From JAIPEK01 sp041685935 (lineage in GTDB: Bacteria; Desulfobacterota; Desulfobacteria; Desulfobacterales; Desulfobacteraceae): a DNA stretch of 15,253 bases. Location: assembly GCA_041685935.1 (NCBI GenBank), contig JAWLES010000044.1:1-15253 (forward strand), read 5' to 3'. The notes under the pieces were generated by a model. That model saw only the letters and a list, made by a program, of their open reading frames with translations, did not search any database and was not told where the DNA came from. The position numbers and the translations under genes are program-made. This document shows, in pieces, positions 7,560 to 15,253 of the stretch (positions are counted from its first letter, which is position 1; each line of letters opens with the position of its first letter).

Positions 7560-8275
7560 AAAAGATGGGAAAACAGCCTGGAGACGATAAAAGGTACGGC
7601 TGTTTCCACACGCAGAATCCTGTTTCCCAGAGTTGCGGCCCTGAAGCCCTGCTCTTCAAGGGTTTTGATTTCAATGTCGATAAAGCCGCCCTCGGGTCCG
7701 ACCACACAAGTCACGGGATTTTCAACTCCAACGGGAAAGCGTTCCTTTGTCCCGGGATGAGCCGCGATCCTGAGGGTCCCCCCGGCGATGTCCGGCAGCT
7801 CCTTTTTCACAAAATCGGTGAAGAATCTCCTTTTGTGAACGCGGGGCATGAGACTGTCTCCGGCCTGTTCAAGCCCTGAGTAAAGGACTTTTTCAAGCCG
7901 GCTTTCCGACAGTGCCGGGCTCTGCCAGAAGCTTTTTTCAACCCTCCAGGAATTGACAAGGTATATGGATTTCACTCCAAGGGCTGAAGCTGATTCCATT
8001 ATCCTTCCGAGCATTTTGGGTCTGGGAAGGGCCAGCACAAGGGTCAGCGGCAGAGGCGCAGGTGGAGGCCGGTCCAGGGAGACCTCCATTTTAACCAGTG
8101 AGCCTGTCATATCCGTGATCAGGCCTTTACCGAGGTTCCCGTTCACAGCCCCGCATGACAGCTCCTCCCCGATACGGGGTTTTATGGTGCTGATAATATG
8201 GGCGGCCCTCCTGCCCGAAAGAATCACGCGGCCGGCTCGATCAAAGTCGGATTCTTTGAGCAGAATGATATTCAT
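7556..8275 (-). CDS. rsmE: 16S rRNA (uracil-1498-N3)-methyltransferase RsmE
   Basis: The protein has 239 residues, the normal length for RsmE. The N-terminal PUA-like part (about 1-70) starts with the I-x-L-x-G-R-R-A-A-H-I-I segment. The C-terminal SPOUT methyltransferase domain carries the knot motifs V-V-G-P-E-G-G-F at about 191-198 and L-G-x-R-I-L-R-V-E-T-A at about 216-226, which form the S-adenosylmethionine pocket. RsmE methylates U1498 of 16S rRNA in the assembled 30S subunit. The start ATG lies 15 bases after the stop of the dehydrogenase gene. Its best Shine-Dalgarno, GAGGA, overlaps that stop and is 12 bases away, so translation is probably coupled. It is the last gene of the minus-strand operon; its stop overlaps that of the convergent chemotaxis gene. 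Confidence 0.95.
   Translation of the reverse strand: MNIILLKESDFDRAGRVILSGRRAAHIISTIKPRIGEELSCGAVNGNLGKGLITDMTGSLVKMEVSLDRPPPAPLPLTLVLALPRPKMLGRIMESASALGVKSIYLVNSWRVEKSFWQSPALSESRLEKVLYSGLEQAGDSLMPRVHKRRFFTDFVKKELPDIAGGTLRIAAHPGTKERFPVGVENPVTCVVGPEGGFIDIEIKTLEEQGFRAATLGNRILRVETAVPFIVSRLFSHLF
7568..7607 (-). terminator. Possible hairpin at the 3' end of rsmE
   Basis: Bases 7568-7578 and 7598-7607 are complementary over ten base pairs with one bulged base, around a 19-base loop. Read on the minus strand, the stem is followed by CATCTTTTC and the rsmE stop codon, giving a short T-run. The stem lies inside the coding end of rsmE, over its conserved V-E-T-A motif, so part of the match may come from protein constraint. 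The two convergent genes leave no intergenic space for a conventional terminator. Confidence 0.25.
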
Positions 8276-8290
8276 AATTTGTTGAATTCC

Positions 8291-11200
8291 TCAGAACTGG
8301 ATCAGGGTGGATTCTTTGACAAGATCGTCCAGCTCGTTTTTCCACCCCTTTCCGCCGATTTGCCCGGCAAGTTCAACTGAAAGGTGGACCGGTTCTATTT
8401 TATGGCGTGCACTGCAGCGGCCGAGTCCCTGCAGGCATGAAGGGCAGTTGGTAAGGATTTTTTTGAAGTCCGTATGATGTTCCATGAACGAACCAATTGC
8501 CTCCTGCTTACGGTTCAGCATGGAGTCGGAAATATCCGGCCGTGACATGGCCATGGTACCTGCTTCCGAACAGCAGAAAGGAATCGCGTGAACTTCAGCT
8601 TCGGTTTTCGAATTAATGATCCGTTTGCCTTTGCCTTCCATGGAATCATGGCACGGCGCATGATACATGAATTTTTCATCCAGGGAAACAGGGGCGTTTT
8701 TGTCCAGAGCAAAAGCGCTCACATCGGTTATCCTGCAGTTAAAGATCGATTCGATATCCAGGTTTTCCAGGGATTCCTTGCAGGTGCCGCAGCTCACAAC
8801 ACAGGCGGTAAATTCGAGATCGTTGAACATCTGCTTGATCTGGGAGAGTATGATGGTGTCCCTCAGGGAAATGTGGTTGAACCTCTCTTTGCTTGCGTTG
8901 ATCCGGGCTGGAAAACCGCAGCACAGAAACGGAGGCGGCAGGATCACACGTGCACCTGACTTCAAAAGCAGATAGAGTGATGCCTTGCCTATGTCGGAAA
9001 AAAGCCTTTCGCTGCCGCAGCCGGGAAAGTAGAATACGTTGAATTCCGGATCGGACGGCGGCTCCAGCAGGACAGCCTGATTGGCGTCGCATCTGGGCAG
9101 AATGGAATACATGGGACTGCTGTTGACCCTGGGCATGGCGGTTTTGAAGAGGATAAACGGCTTTTTCTGTTTGTAGCCGTTTATGTCGGGCAGCTTTGAC
9201 AAAAGTTTCGAGCCCGCCCTCTGGACCCTGCTGCCGGTTTTGACGATCAGAAACCTCATTATGCCGTTTGCAAGGCGGTTCTGGGACGCAAGGTATTTAA
9301 GGGTCAGGCTGGTTATCCAGGGGGTGTGTTTGAATCGGTTTTCAGCAAGAATTTCCCGCTCGATAATGGACACTTTTCCCGAATCGATATTCACCGGGCA
9401 TTTAACAAGGCATTTGCGGCAAGTGGTGCAGTGATCCGCAATTTCCTCAAGGTGTTTCAGGATCTGAAACCGGGTGGAATGGGTTCGCTGGGTGATATAC
9501 AGAAGGGCTTCGATCAGGGATGCAACTGCCAGAATTTTATTCCTGGGATGAAAAAAGAGGTTCTGCCCCGGAAAAAAAACCGGGCAGTCGGTCTTGCAGC
9601 GGCCGCATCTGACACAGTTGGCGATTTCCAGGGCCAGGGTTCCCAGAGATCCCCGTCTGAGAATGCTGGCTTCCAGCTCCAGGAGGTTGAAAGAGGGGGT
9701 GAAAACCTTGTCAATGATGTCGGCCCGTGAGAGTTTGAAAGGGTTCATGATCCGGTCCGGGTCCACACGGTCCCGGTAAACTTCGAGTTCGTCTATCCTG
9801 TCCTGTGACAAATGCCTGAACTTGGTGATACCGATTCCATGTTCCCCGCTGACCACGCCGTTGAATTCCATGGCTTTTTTCATGATATTGTCCGCAGTCC
9901 TGCCGGCCCGTTCCATCATTGTTCTGTCATTGGACATTACCGGTATGTTCACATGCACGTTCCCGTCACCGGCATGCATATGAGTGGCTATGACGATCAG
10001 CCTGGAAAGGGTTTTTTCATGAATTTTCTTTATATTCTCACTGACCAGGGTATATCCGCGCATGATCTGGAGAAGTTCTATTACAAAACTGTTTGACCGG
10101 ATTTCCTCTTCAAGACGGTCCCGGTCCGCATTGTTGACCGAGGCCCTTGCAATTCCCGCCATATCCTTTGCAAGGCTTACCTTGGCCTTGAGCCATTCTG
10201 AATCCTCAAGCGGTTCAGCCGTTTCCAGGTACTCTATTATGTTGTCTATGATGCTGAAGCAGGCCGCCCGTTTCTCTTCGATGTTGTAATTGTCCACATA
10301 TTCGGCGAAATCAGCAAGCGCATCAATGGGCAGAACAATATCCTCGTTGAGCTTGAAAGCGTTGGTCCTTGAAGCGATGGCGCCGAGTCTTTTTCTGTCC
10401 CGCCAGAATCGTTCCGCCTCTTTGTCGTCTTTTGCAGCAGTAGCTTCGGTTCTGTCGTACGGGGCAAGGATGTTTTCCAGCCTTTTCATGCCGTCATCAA
10501 GCAGTTCAGGCTTGTCCGCCACCATATCCATGAGCAGCACCGCTTTGAGGCGGCCGGTTCCCGCTGCCTTGGCCTTGTAATCAATGGCTTTTATATATTC
10601 TTCGTCAAAGTGTTCCAGTGCGATCAGGCAGGGCTGTTCCTCTTTGTTTCCGAACACTTTGCAGATGGACCGGATCACCTTGCCCGCTTCGGTGAGGTCG
10701 TTGCCGAAAAATTCGATACATAAGGTCTTTTTAAGCTTAAATGCCTTGTGGAGAATAAAGGTGGCCGAGGTAATTATGCCGTCACAACCCTCCTTTTGAA
10801 TGCCGGGCAGCCCGTTGAGTACTTTGTTGGTTACGTCCTTGCCCAGGCCCGGCTTCCGGATTTCCTCGCCTGTAAGAGAAACCGTCTGCAGGATACTGCC
10901 GCTTTTGCTTTTGACATTAAAGGTTACCGTATCCTCGGGCATTATTTTTCGAATGGGGTGATCCTGCCGCTCTATGGTAATGCTCTGTCCGGTGGGCATT
11001 ACCATTTTGTACGAGAGGATATTGTCAAGGGCGGTTCCCCAGAGAACTGCGGTTTTTCCTCCTGCGTTTTCCGATATGTTCCCGCCGATGGTGGAGGCCC
11101 AGGCACTTGTGGGGTCGGTGGCGAACACAAGTCCCCCGGCTTTTGCATGGTTCATGGCATCTTCCGTGATAACGCCGGCTTCCAGATTTACACAAAAGAA

Positions 11201-11896
11201 TTCCTTGCCCTGCCGGTTGTGCTGTTTCCGGATTTCTCCGATCCTGTTGAGCTTTTCCGTATTGATCATGATGCAGTCTTCGGCGAGAGGGGTGGCTCCG
11301 CCTGTCAAGCCTGTGCCGCCGCCCCTGGGAATAAGCTTCATACCGGTTTTGTTAATGGATTTGACAAGGTCTGCAACCTGGGATTCGAACGAAGGCCTCA
11401 CCACTGCTGCGGGAAGATGGAGCCGCCAGTCCGTGGCATCTGTTGAATGGGCCGTAATATTGAACGGATCAAAATAGATGTTTTCCTTGCCCACCACCGG
11501 AGAGAGGGTTTTGATGATTTTTTTCTGCCCGGCGGATGCAGTCTGTATCCTCCGGAAAAGGGCTTTGCGGTATTCTCCGCAACAGTTGACCACATGGGCC
11601 ACATCCTTGTCACCGGTGTTTTCCCGGATGACTGCAAGGTCCTTTTCAAACGTGGAAAAAAGCCTGCGCCGCTCTTCCGTGTTGTCCACAAGTTCCTGGA
11701 AAATGAAAGGGTTTCGTTCTATCATGAACATGTCGCCCATGAACCGGTTCAGCAGGCGTGCGGATCTGCCGGTGGATCTGCGGGGTCTCAGTCTTTCCAG
11801 GGTTCGGACCATTTCCGGGCCGAACAGATGTTCAATTACCTGCTCATCAACCGCAGAGGTATAGTTGTAAGGGATTTCCCTTTGATTGTTTTCCAT
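8291..11896 (-). CDS. Fused FAD-dependent D-2-hydroxyacid dehydrogenase / 2x[4Fe-4S] / twin CCG-domain protein
   Basis: This 1201-residue soluble protein joins modules often encoded by separate genes (GlcD/GlcF-like). Residues 1-150 are an N-terminal region without a motif I can assign, probably the DUF3683 region found on such proteins. The PCMH-type FAD domain spans about 160-380, with I-P-R-G-G-G-T-G-L-T-G-G at 189-200 and a D-P-T-S-A-W...G-G-N-I-S-E-N block at 261-277. The FAD-oxidase C-terminal domain runs to about 720, with H-A-G-D-G-N-V-H at 641-648 and G-E-H-G-I-G at 684-689. Two ferredoxin clusters follow (Cys 761/764/767/771 and 823/826/829/833), then two cysteine-rich CCG domains (Cys 960, 992-993, 1036/1039; and 1082, 1108-1109, 1151/1154). 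The family oxidises D-lactate, glycolate, D-2-hydroxyglutarate or similar; the Fe-S part passes electrons to a quinone, ETF or Hdr-type partner. There is no membrane helix. It starts five bases after serA with a weak Shine-Dalgarno, suggesting coupling. The true substrate is unproven. Confidence 0.93.
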   Translation of the reverse strand: MENNQREIPYNYTSAVDEQVIEHLFGPEMVRTLERLRPRRSTGRSARLLNRFMGDMFMIERNPFIFQELVDNTEERRRLFSTFEKDLAVIRENTGDKDVAHVVNCCGEYRKALFRRIQTASAGQKKIIKTLSPVVGKENIYFDPFNITAHSTDATDWRLHLPAAVVRPSFESQVADLVKSINKTGMKLIPRGGGTGLTGGATPLAEDCIMINTEKLNRIGEIRKQHNRQGKEFFCVNLEAGVITEDAMNHAKAGGLVFATDPTSAWASTIGGNISENAGGKTAVLWGTALDNILSYKMVMPTGQSITIERQDHPIRKIMPEDTVTFNVKSKSGSILQTVSLTGEEIRKPGLGKDVTNKVLNGLPGIQKEGCDGIITSATFILHKAFKLKKTLCIEFFGNDLTEAGKVIRSICKVFGNKEEQPCLIALEHFDEEYIKAIDYKAKAAGTGRLKAVLLMDMVADKPELLDDGMKRLENILAPYDRTEATAAKDDKEAERFWRDRKRLGAIASRTNAFKLNEDIVLPIDALADFAEYVDNYNIEEKRAACFSIIDNIIEYLETAEPLEDSEWLKAKVSLAKDMAGIARASVNNADRDRLEEEIRSNSFVIELLQIMRGYTLVSENIKKIHEKTLSRLIVIATHMHAGDGNVHVNIPVMSNDRTMMERAGRTADNIMKKAMEFNGVVSGEHGIGITKFRHLSQDRIDELEVYRDRVDPDRIMNPFKLSRADIIDKVFTPSFNLLELEASILRRGSLGTLALEIANCVRCGRCKTDCPVFFPGQNLFFHPRNKILAVASLIEALLYITQRTHSTRFQILKHLEEIADHCTTCRKCLVKCPVNIDSGKVSIIEREILAENRFKHTPWITSLTLKYLASQNRLANGIMRFLIVKTGSRVQRAGSKLLSKLPDINGYKQKKPFILFKTAMPRVNSSPMYSILPRCDANQAVLLEPPSDPEFNVFYFPGCGSERLFSDIGKASLYLLLKSGARVILPPPFLCCGFPARINASKERFNHISLRDTIILSQIKQMFNDLEFTACVVSCGTCKESLENLDIESIFNCRITDVSAFALDKNAPVSLDEKFMYHAPCHDSMEGKGKRIINSKTEAEVHAIPFCCSEAGTMAMSRPDISDSMLNRKQEAIGSFMEHHTDFKKILTNCPSCLQGLGRCSARHKIEPVHLSVELAGQIGGKGWKNELDDLVKESTLIQF

Positions 11897-11901
11897 ATTA
11901 T

Positions 11902-13482
11902 TCAGAGCTCAAATGTCACCATTGAATTTACCAGTTCCAGATTGCTGATCTCTTTTATCACATCATCAGGTATGGGGGAGTCAGTGCGCAGGAAGATTAT
12001 GTTCCTGTCACCGTCATCCTCTTTTCCCACCATCATCCGGGCGATGTTGATGTCGTGCCTGCCCAGTGTCATGCCGATGCTTCCGATGGATCCGGGTTTG
12101 TCGATATTGTGAATAAGGCCCAGGTGGCCTTCCGGGATGACCTCGAGCCTGAATTTGTTTATTCTGACTATCCTGGGGTCGCTTCTGCCGAAAATGGTGC
12201 CTGCCACAAGGTTTTCCGTTTCCCCCGATTCCACTGTCACCCGGATCAGGTTGGTGAAATTTTCAGTTTCCTGGCTTACTATTTCGGAGACTTTGATGCC
12301 CATATCCTTGGCAAACGAAGCCGCATTCACGGAATTAACCTCGTATTTTACAAAAGGGGCAAGCAGACCTTTTACTGCAGCAACCGTCACCGGTTTCAGG
12401 TCCATGTCCGGGAAATCTCCTGCATACTCCACTGTTACGGATTTTATTGCGCCCCGGGCCATCTGTGACTGCATCACACCTGTTTTTTCAGCTAACAGCA
12501 GAAGGGGTTGGAGCTTTTCCAGTATTTTCCCGGTCACCGAAGGCATGTTCACTGCGTTGATTACAGAGCCGTGTTTTAAAAATGAAACGATCTGCCCGGC
12601 AGCGGCTACGGCAACATTGGTCTGGGCTTCCAGTGTTGAGGCGCCGAGATGCGGAGTGGCAATGACCTGATCCAACCCGAGCAGAGGGATTTGTCCGGGG
12701 GGTTCGGTTTCAAAGACGTCAAGGGCGGCTCCGGCCACTTTTCCGGACACGATGGCGCTGTACAGGTCGGACTCGTTGACAATGCCGCCCCGTGAGCAGT
12801 TGATCAGCATTACACCGGGCTTCATTGATTCAAATGCCTGCCGGTTCACCAGGTTAGTGGTGCTGTCAAGTTTAGGGACATGGATGGAGATATAGTCGGA
12901 CCGTTTGTACAGTTCCTCCAGGGAAACGCTTTCGTAGCCTTCTTCTTCAAGCCGGTCGGCGGTGATGTTGGGATCGAATACGATTACGTTCATTTTAAGG
13001 CCTAAAGCACGGCTGGCAACAATAGAGCCGATGTTTCCATACCCGATGATCCCCAGGGTCTTGTTGGAGATTTCCCGTCCCTGGAGCTTCTTTTTTTCCC
13101 AGAGTCCCTGCTTCATGGTTATGGTTCCCCTCGGAATATTCCGGGTAAGCGCCATCATCATTGCGATGGAGTGCTCTGCGGTGGTCACGGTGTTCCCGCC
13201 GGGGGTGTTCATTACCGCCACACCTTTCCGGGTGGCGTAGGCGATATCCACATTGTCGAGGCCGATGCCGGCCCTTGCAATGACTTTCAGATTGACCGCC
13301 GCATCCAGGATTTCCTGTGTGACCCTTGTGGCACTTCTTACGGCAAGGGCGTCGTAATCTCCTATAATCTCCTTGAGCTGTTCAGGGGAAAGACCGGTTT
13401 TGACGTCCACCTCGATTCCCTCTTCGTTTCTCAGAATCGAGATGCCTGCTTCTTCCATTTTGTCACTTACCAGGACCTTCAT
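11902..13482 (-). CDS. serA: D-3-phosphoglycerate dehydrogenase, long ACT-domain form
   Basis: SerA oxidises 3-phosphoglycerate to 3-phosphohydroxypyruvate with NAD, the first step of serine synthesis. From the ATG at 13482 it has 526 residues, matching the long type with an extra ASB domain and a C-terminal ACT domain. Visible motifs are A-R-A-G-I-G-L-D-N-V-D at about 69-79, the NAD fold G-Y-G-N-I-G at 147-152, S-R-G-G at 230-233 (catalytic Arg), D-V-F-E-T-E-P-P at about 255-262 (catalytic Glu) and T-P-H-L-G-A-S-T at about 276-283 (catalytic His). The ACT domain, about 453-526, keeps the D-K-P-G and D-I-N-I segments whose Asp and Asn bind serine in the mycobacterial enzyme, so serine feedback inhibition is plausible. 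A GTG one codon upstream is possible, but GGGAGA spacing favours the ATG. The serC stop and this ATG share one base (TGATG). Confidence 0.96.
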   Translation of the reverse strand: MKVLVSDKMEEAGISILRNEEGIEVDVKTGLSPEQLKEIIGDYDALAVRSATRVTQEILDAAVNLKVIARAGIGLDNVDIAYATRKGVAVMNTPGGNTVTTAEHSIAMMMALTRNIPRGTITMKQGLWEKKKLQGREISNKTLGIIGYGNIGSIVASRALGLKMNVIVFDPNITADRLEEEGYESVSLEELYKRSDYISIHVPKLDSTTNLVNRQAFESMKPGVMLINCSRGGIVNESDLYSAIVSGKVAGAALDVFETEPPGQIPLLGLDQVIATPHLGASTLEAQTNVAVAAAGQIVSFLKHGSVINAVNMPSVTGKILEKLQPLLLLAEKTGVMQSQMARGAIKSVTVEYAGDFPDMDLKPVTVAAVKGLLAPFVKYEVNSVNAASFAKDMGIKVSEIVSQETENFTNLIRVTVESGETENLVAGTIFGRSDPRIVRINKFRLEVIPEGHLGLIHNIDKPGSIGSIGMTLGRHDINIARMMVGKEDDGDRNIIFLRTDSPIPDDVIKEISNLELVNSMVTFEL

Positions 13483-14573
13483 CACGGATTCTCCCTTTCA
13501 AAGGCCTCCATGAATTCAACCAGGGCTTTGACACCCTCCATGGTTACGGCGTTGTATATGGACGCCCTGCATCCTCCGACCGACCGGTGGCCTTTAAGTC
13601 CCCCGAGACCCTTTTGCCGCGCCTGGGAAATGAATTTACCTTCAAGCTCTTCATTCTTGAGCCGGAAGGTAACGTTCATCATTGACCTGCTTTCTTTTTC
13701 CGCGGTTCCGGTGTAAAAAGAGCCGGAATCGATGAAATCGTATAACAGATCAGCTTTTTTGCGGTTGAGCTTTTCCATTTCAGAAAGTCCTCCAATCTCT
13801 TCTTCGAGCCATTTGAGAACAAGAGAGATGGTGTAAACTCCGAAACATGGAGGCGTATTGTACATGGAATTTTTCTGGGCATAGGTGGAGTACCTTAGCA
13901 TGGAGGGCAGGTTGTCTTCTGATGCCTTCTCAAGGAAATCCTTTTTGACGATCACCATGCAGACCCCGGAAGGGCCGATATTTTTCTGTGCGCCCGCATA
14001 TATCAGGCCGAACCGGTCCATGTCCAGGGGCCTTGACATGATGTCGGAAGACATGTCCGCAACAACGGGGATGCCGCCCGTATCCGGGAATTCGGGCCAC
14101 TGGGTCCCTTTGATGGTGTTATTGGAGGTGATGTGTACAAACTCCGCGTTTTCGCTGAAATTGATATCTCCGGGTATGTATGAAAAATTCTTATCCTCTG
14201 AGGATGCGGCCACATTTACTTTTTTACCAAGGATTCGGGCCTCTTTTATAGCTTTTGCGGACCATGTTCCGGTATTGATGTAGTCAGCGGATTTGTCACC
14301 TGAAAGGAAGTTCATGGGAATCATGGGAAACTGGAGGCTTGCCCCGCCCTGAAGAAAGAGGACATGATACGAATCATCGATTTTCAATAGCCGCCTGGTC
14401 CTTTCAACCGCATCGTTGATCACGCCATCGAACTCTTTTGACCGATGGCTGATTTCAATTACTGACATGCCGGTTCCCTGGAAATCTAGAAATGACGATC
14501 GGATCTCTTCGAGTACCGGAAGCGGCAGGGCTGCCGGCCCCGCGTTAAAGTTGAAGATTCTGTTGTCTGTCAT
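13482..14573 (-). CDS. serC: Phosphoserine aminotransferase
   Basis: SerC transfers the amino group of glutamate to 3-phosphohydroxypyruvate, giving phosphoserine and 2-oxoglutarate, the second step of serine synthesis; the same enzyme type serves in pyridoxal phosphate synthesis. The protein has 363 residues, the usual length. It starts with the typical F-N-F-N-A-G-P-A-A-L-P, has Q-G-G-A-S-L-Q-F at about 75-82 for phosphate binding, and carries the pyridoxal-phosphate Lys197 in Y-A-G-A-Q-K-N-I-G-P-S-G. The C-terminal G-H-R-S-V-G-G-C-R-A-S-I-Y-N segment is also characteristic. The start has a strong Shine-Dalgarno. It lies 23 bases after prfC and overlaps serA by one base, so serC and serA are certainly cotranscribed. 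The serB phosphatase is not in the window. Confidence 0.97.
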   Translation of the reverse strand: MTDNRIFNFNAGPAALPLPVLEEIRSSFLDFQGTGMSVIEISHRSKEFDGVINDAVERTRRLLKIDDSYHVLFLQGGASLQFPMIPMNFLSGDKSADYINTGTWSAKAIKEARILGKKVNVAASSEDKNFSYIPGDINFSENAEFVHITSNNTIKGTQWPEFPDTGGIPVVADMSSDIMSRPLDMDRFGLIYAGAQKNIGPSGVCMVIVKKDFLEKASEDNLPSMLRYSTYAQKNSMYNTPPCFGVYTISLVLKWLEEEIGGLSEMEKLNRKKADLLYDFIDSGSFYTGTAEKESRSMMNVTFRLKNEELEGKFISQARQKGLGGLKGHRSVGGCRASIYNAVTMEGVKALVEFMEAFERENP

Positions 14574-14577
14574 GTTT

Positions 14578-14584
14578 CCTCCTT
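14578..14584 (-). promoter_or_regulatory. Strong Shine-Dalgarno of serC
   Basis: Read on the minus strand, AAGGAGG stands four bases before the serC ATG in the 23-base gap after prfC. It is the strongest ribosome binding site in the window, whereas serA, the dehydrogenase and rsmE have weaker or badly spaced sites and probably rely on coupling. This suggests serC is the main entry point for ribosomes on the biosynthetic part of the transcript. Confidence 0.75.
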
Positions 14585-14596
14585 GGCGGTTGTATG

Positions 14597-15253
14597 TTAA
14601 TTGTGTTCCCTTGTTTTGTGAAAACTGATATCAGGCCATTCCTCCACGGTGAATCCGAGCTGGAATTCACTGGTGGTCAGAAAAGTAAGCCACCCTTCGG
14701 AATCGGTTGCAAGACTTGCTTCATTTTTTCTTTTAAATCGTTCCAGCATAAATTCGTCATTGCATTCAACCCACCTGGCGACTCCCAGGTCCACATGCTC
14801 GTATCCTGCCTTGACATTGTATTCCGCCCTGAGCCGCTCCATGGTAACGTCGAACTGGAGGACTCCAACGGCGCCTAATATGAAATCGTTTCCCATCAGG
14901 GGCCGGAACACCTGTATGGTACCTTCCTCTGCGAGCTGGTCAAGACCTTTTTTCAATGACTTGGCTTTCAGGGGATCCCGCAGAACAACCCGCTTGAAAT
15001 TTTCAGGGGCGAAATTGGGAATGCCAAGGAACTTCAAATGCTCCTTTTCCGTGAACGTATCCCCGATTTTGATGGTTCCGTGGTTGTGGATGCCGATGAT
15101 GTCTCCGGGATAAGCCTCTTCAATATTGTTGCGCTCCTGGGCCATGAATATGGTGGCATTGGAAATTTTTACGGTTTTCCCTATCCTGTGGTGCTTCACC
15201 TTCATTCCTTTGGTGAATTTGCCGGAGCATATCCTGAAAAAAGCGATTCTGTC
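14597..15253 (-). CDS. prfC: Peptide chain release factor 3, C-terminal part (5' end outside window)
   Basis: The frame stays open to the right edge of the window, so only the last 218 residues of a protein that normally has about 530 are seen. The segment begins with R-I-A-F-F-R-I-C-S-G-K-F-T-K-G-M-K. It continues with the E-E-A-Y-P-G-D-I-I-G-I-H-N-H-G-T-I-x-I-G-D-T-F-T block and G-A-V-G-V-L-Q-F-D-V...R-L-x-x-E-Y, all highly characteristic of RF3 and distinguishing it from EF-G and other translational GTPases. RF3 is a GTPase that removes RF1 or RF2 from the ribosome after termination. The GTP-binding domain lies outside the window. Located 23 bases before serC on the same strand, it probably belongs to the same transcript. 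Confidence 0.95.
   Translation of the reverse strand, partial: DRIAFFRICSGKFTKGMKVKHHRIGKTVKISNATIFMAQERNNIEEAYPGDIIGIHNHGTIKIGDTFTEKEHLKFLGIPNFAPENFKRVVLRDPLKAKSLKKGLDQLAEEGTIQVFRPLMGNDFILGAVGVLQFDVTMERLRAEYNVKAGYEHVDLGVARWVECNDEFMLERFKRKNEASLATDSEGWLTFLTTSEFQLGFTVEEWPDISFHKTREHN

Noticed and set aside
10748..11446. Long plus-strand open frame (232 codons) opposite the dehydrogenase gene, continued by another at 11447-12112
   Set aside because: Both lie antisense to conserved domains of clear genes, show low-complexity composition rich in Cys, Gly and Phe, and have no recognisable motif. They are shadows of the codon use on the other strand.

Overview
The window is a gene-dense piece of a Gram-negative bacterial chromosome with roughly balanced base composition. 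It carries ten protein genes, two of them cut by the window edges, and no stretch over 150 bases without a gene. An AsmA-type envelope protein and cardiolipin synthase point to a two-membrane cell. The large soluble FAD/Fe-S dehydrogenase with HdrD-like cysteine-rich domains, next to Cache-MCP and HDOD signalling proteins, fits an anaerobic or sulfate-reducing deltaproteobacterium (Desulfobacterota). That placement is inference from gene content, not from a marker gene. I see no tRNA, rRNA, CRISPR array, insertion sequence or phage gene.

Left half, plus strand (1-7559): the C-terminal part of a cardiolipin synthase, an AsmA-family protein, a metallo-beta-lactamase-fold hydrolase, a cyclic-nucleotide-binding-like/HDOD signalling protein that overlaps the hydrolase, and a Cache-HAMP methyl-accepting chemotaxis protein. 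The 77-base gap before the hydrolase holds a perfect 14-base palindrome and a 23-codon micro-ORF whose stop overlaps the hydrolase start.

Right half, minus strand (15253 down to 7556): prfC (release factor 3, N-terminus outside the window), serC, serA, a 1201-residue fused FAD/Fe-S D-2-hydroxyacid dehydrogenase, and rsmE. Gaps are 23, -1, 5 and 15 bases, so this reads as one operon. The two halves converge, and the stop codons of the chemotaxis gene and rsmE overlap.

The most interesting point is the operon serC-serA-FAD/Fe-S dehydrogenase. SerA oxidises 3-phosphoglycerate in an uphill NAD-linked step, and SerC releases 2-oxoglutarate. Known SerA enzymes can reduce 2-oxoglutarate to D-2-hydroxyglutarate, and in Pseudomonas a flavin D-2-hydroxyglutarate dehydrogenase recycles it. 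A flavin dehydrogenase fused to its own two-cluster ferredoxin and HdrD-like module, translated directly after serA, could be a one-polypeptide version of that redox drive. It could also oxidise 3-phosphoglycerate or another 2-hydroxyacid directly. This is a hypothesis built from gene order and domains.
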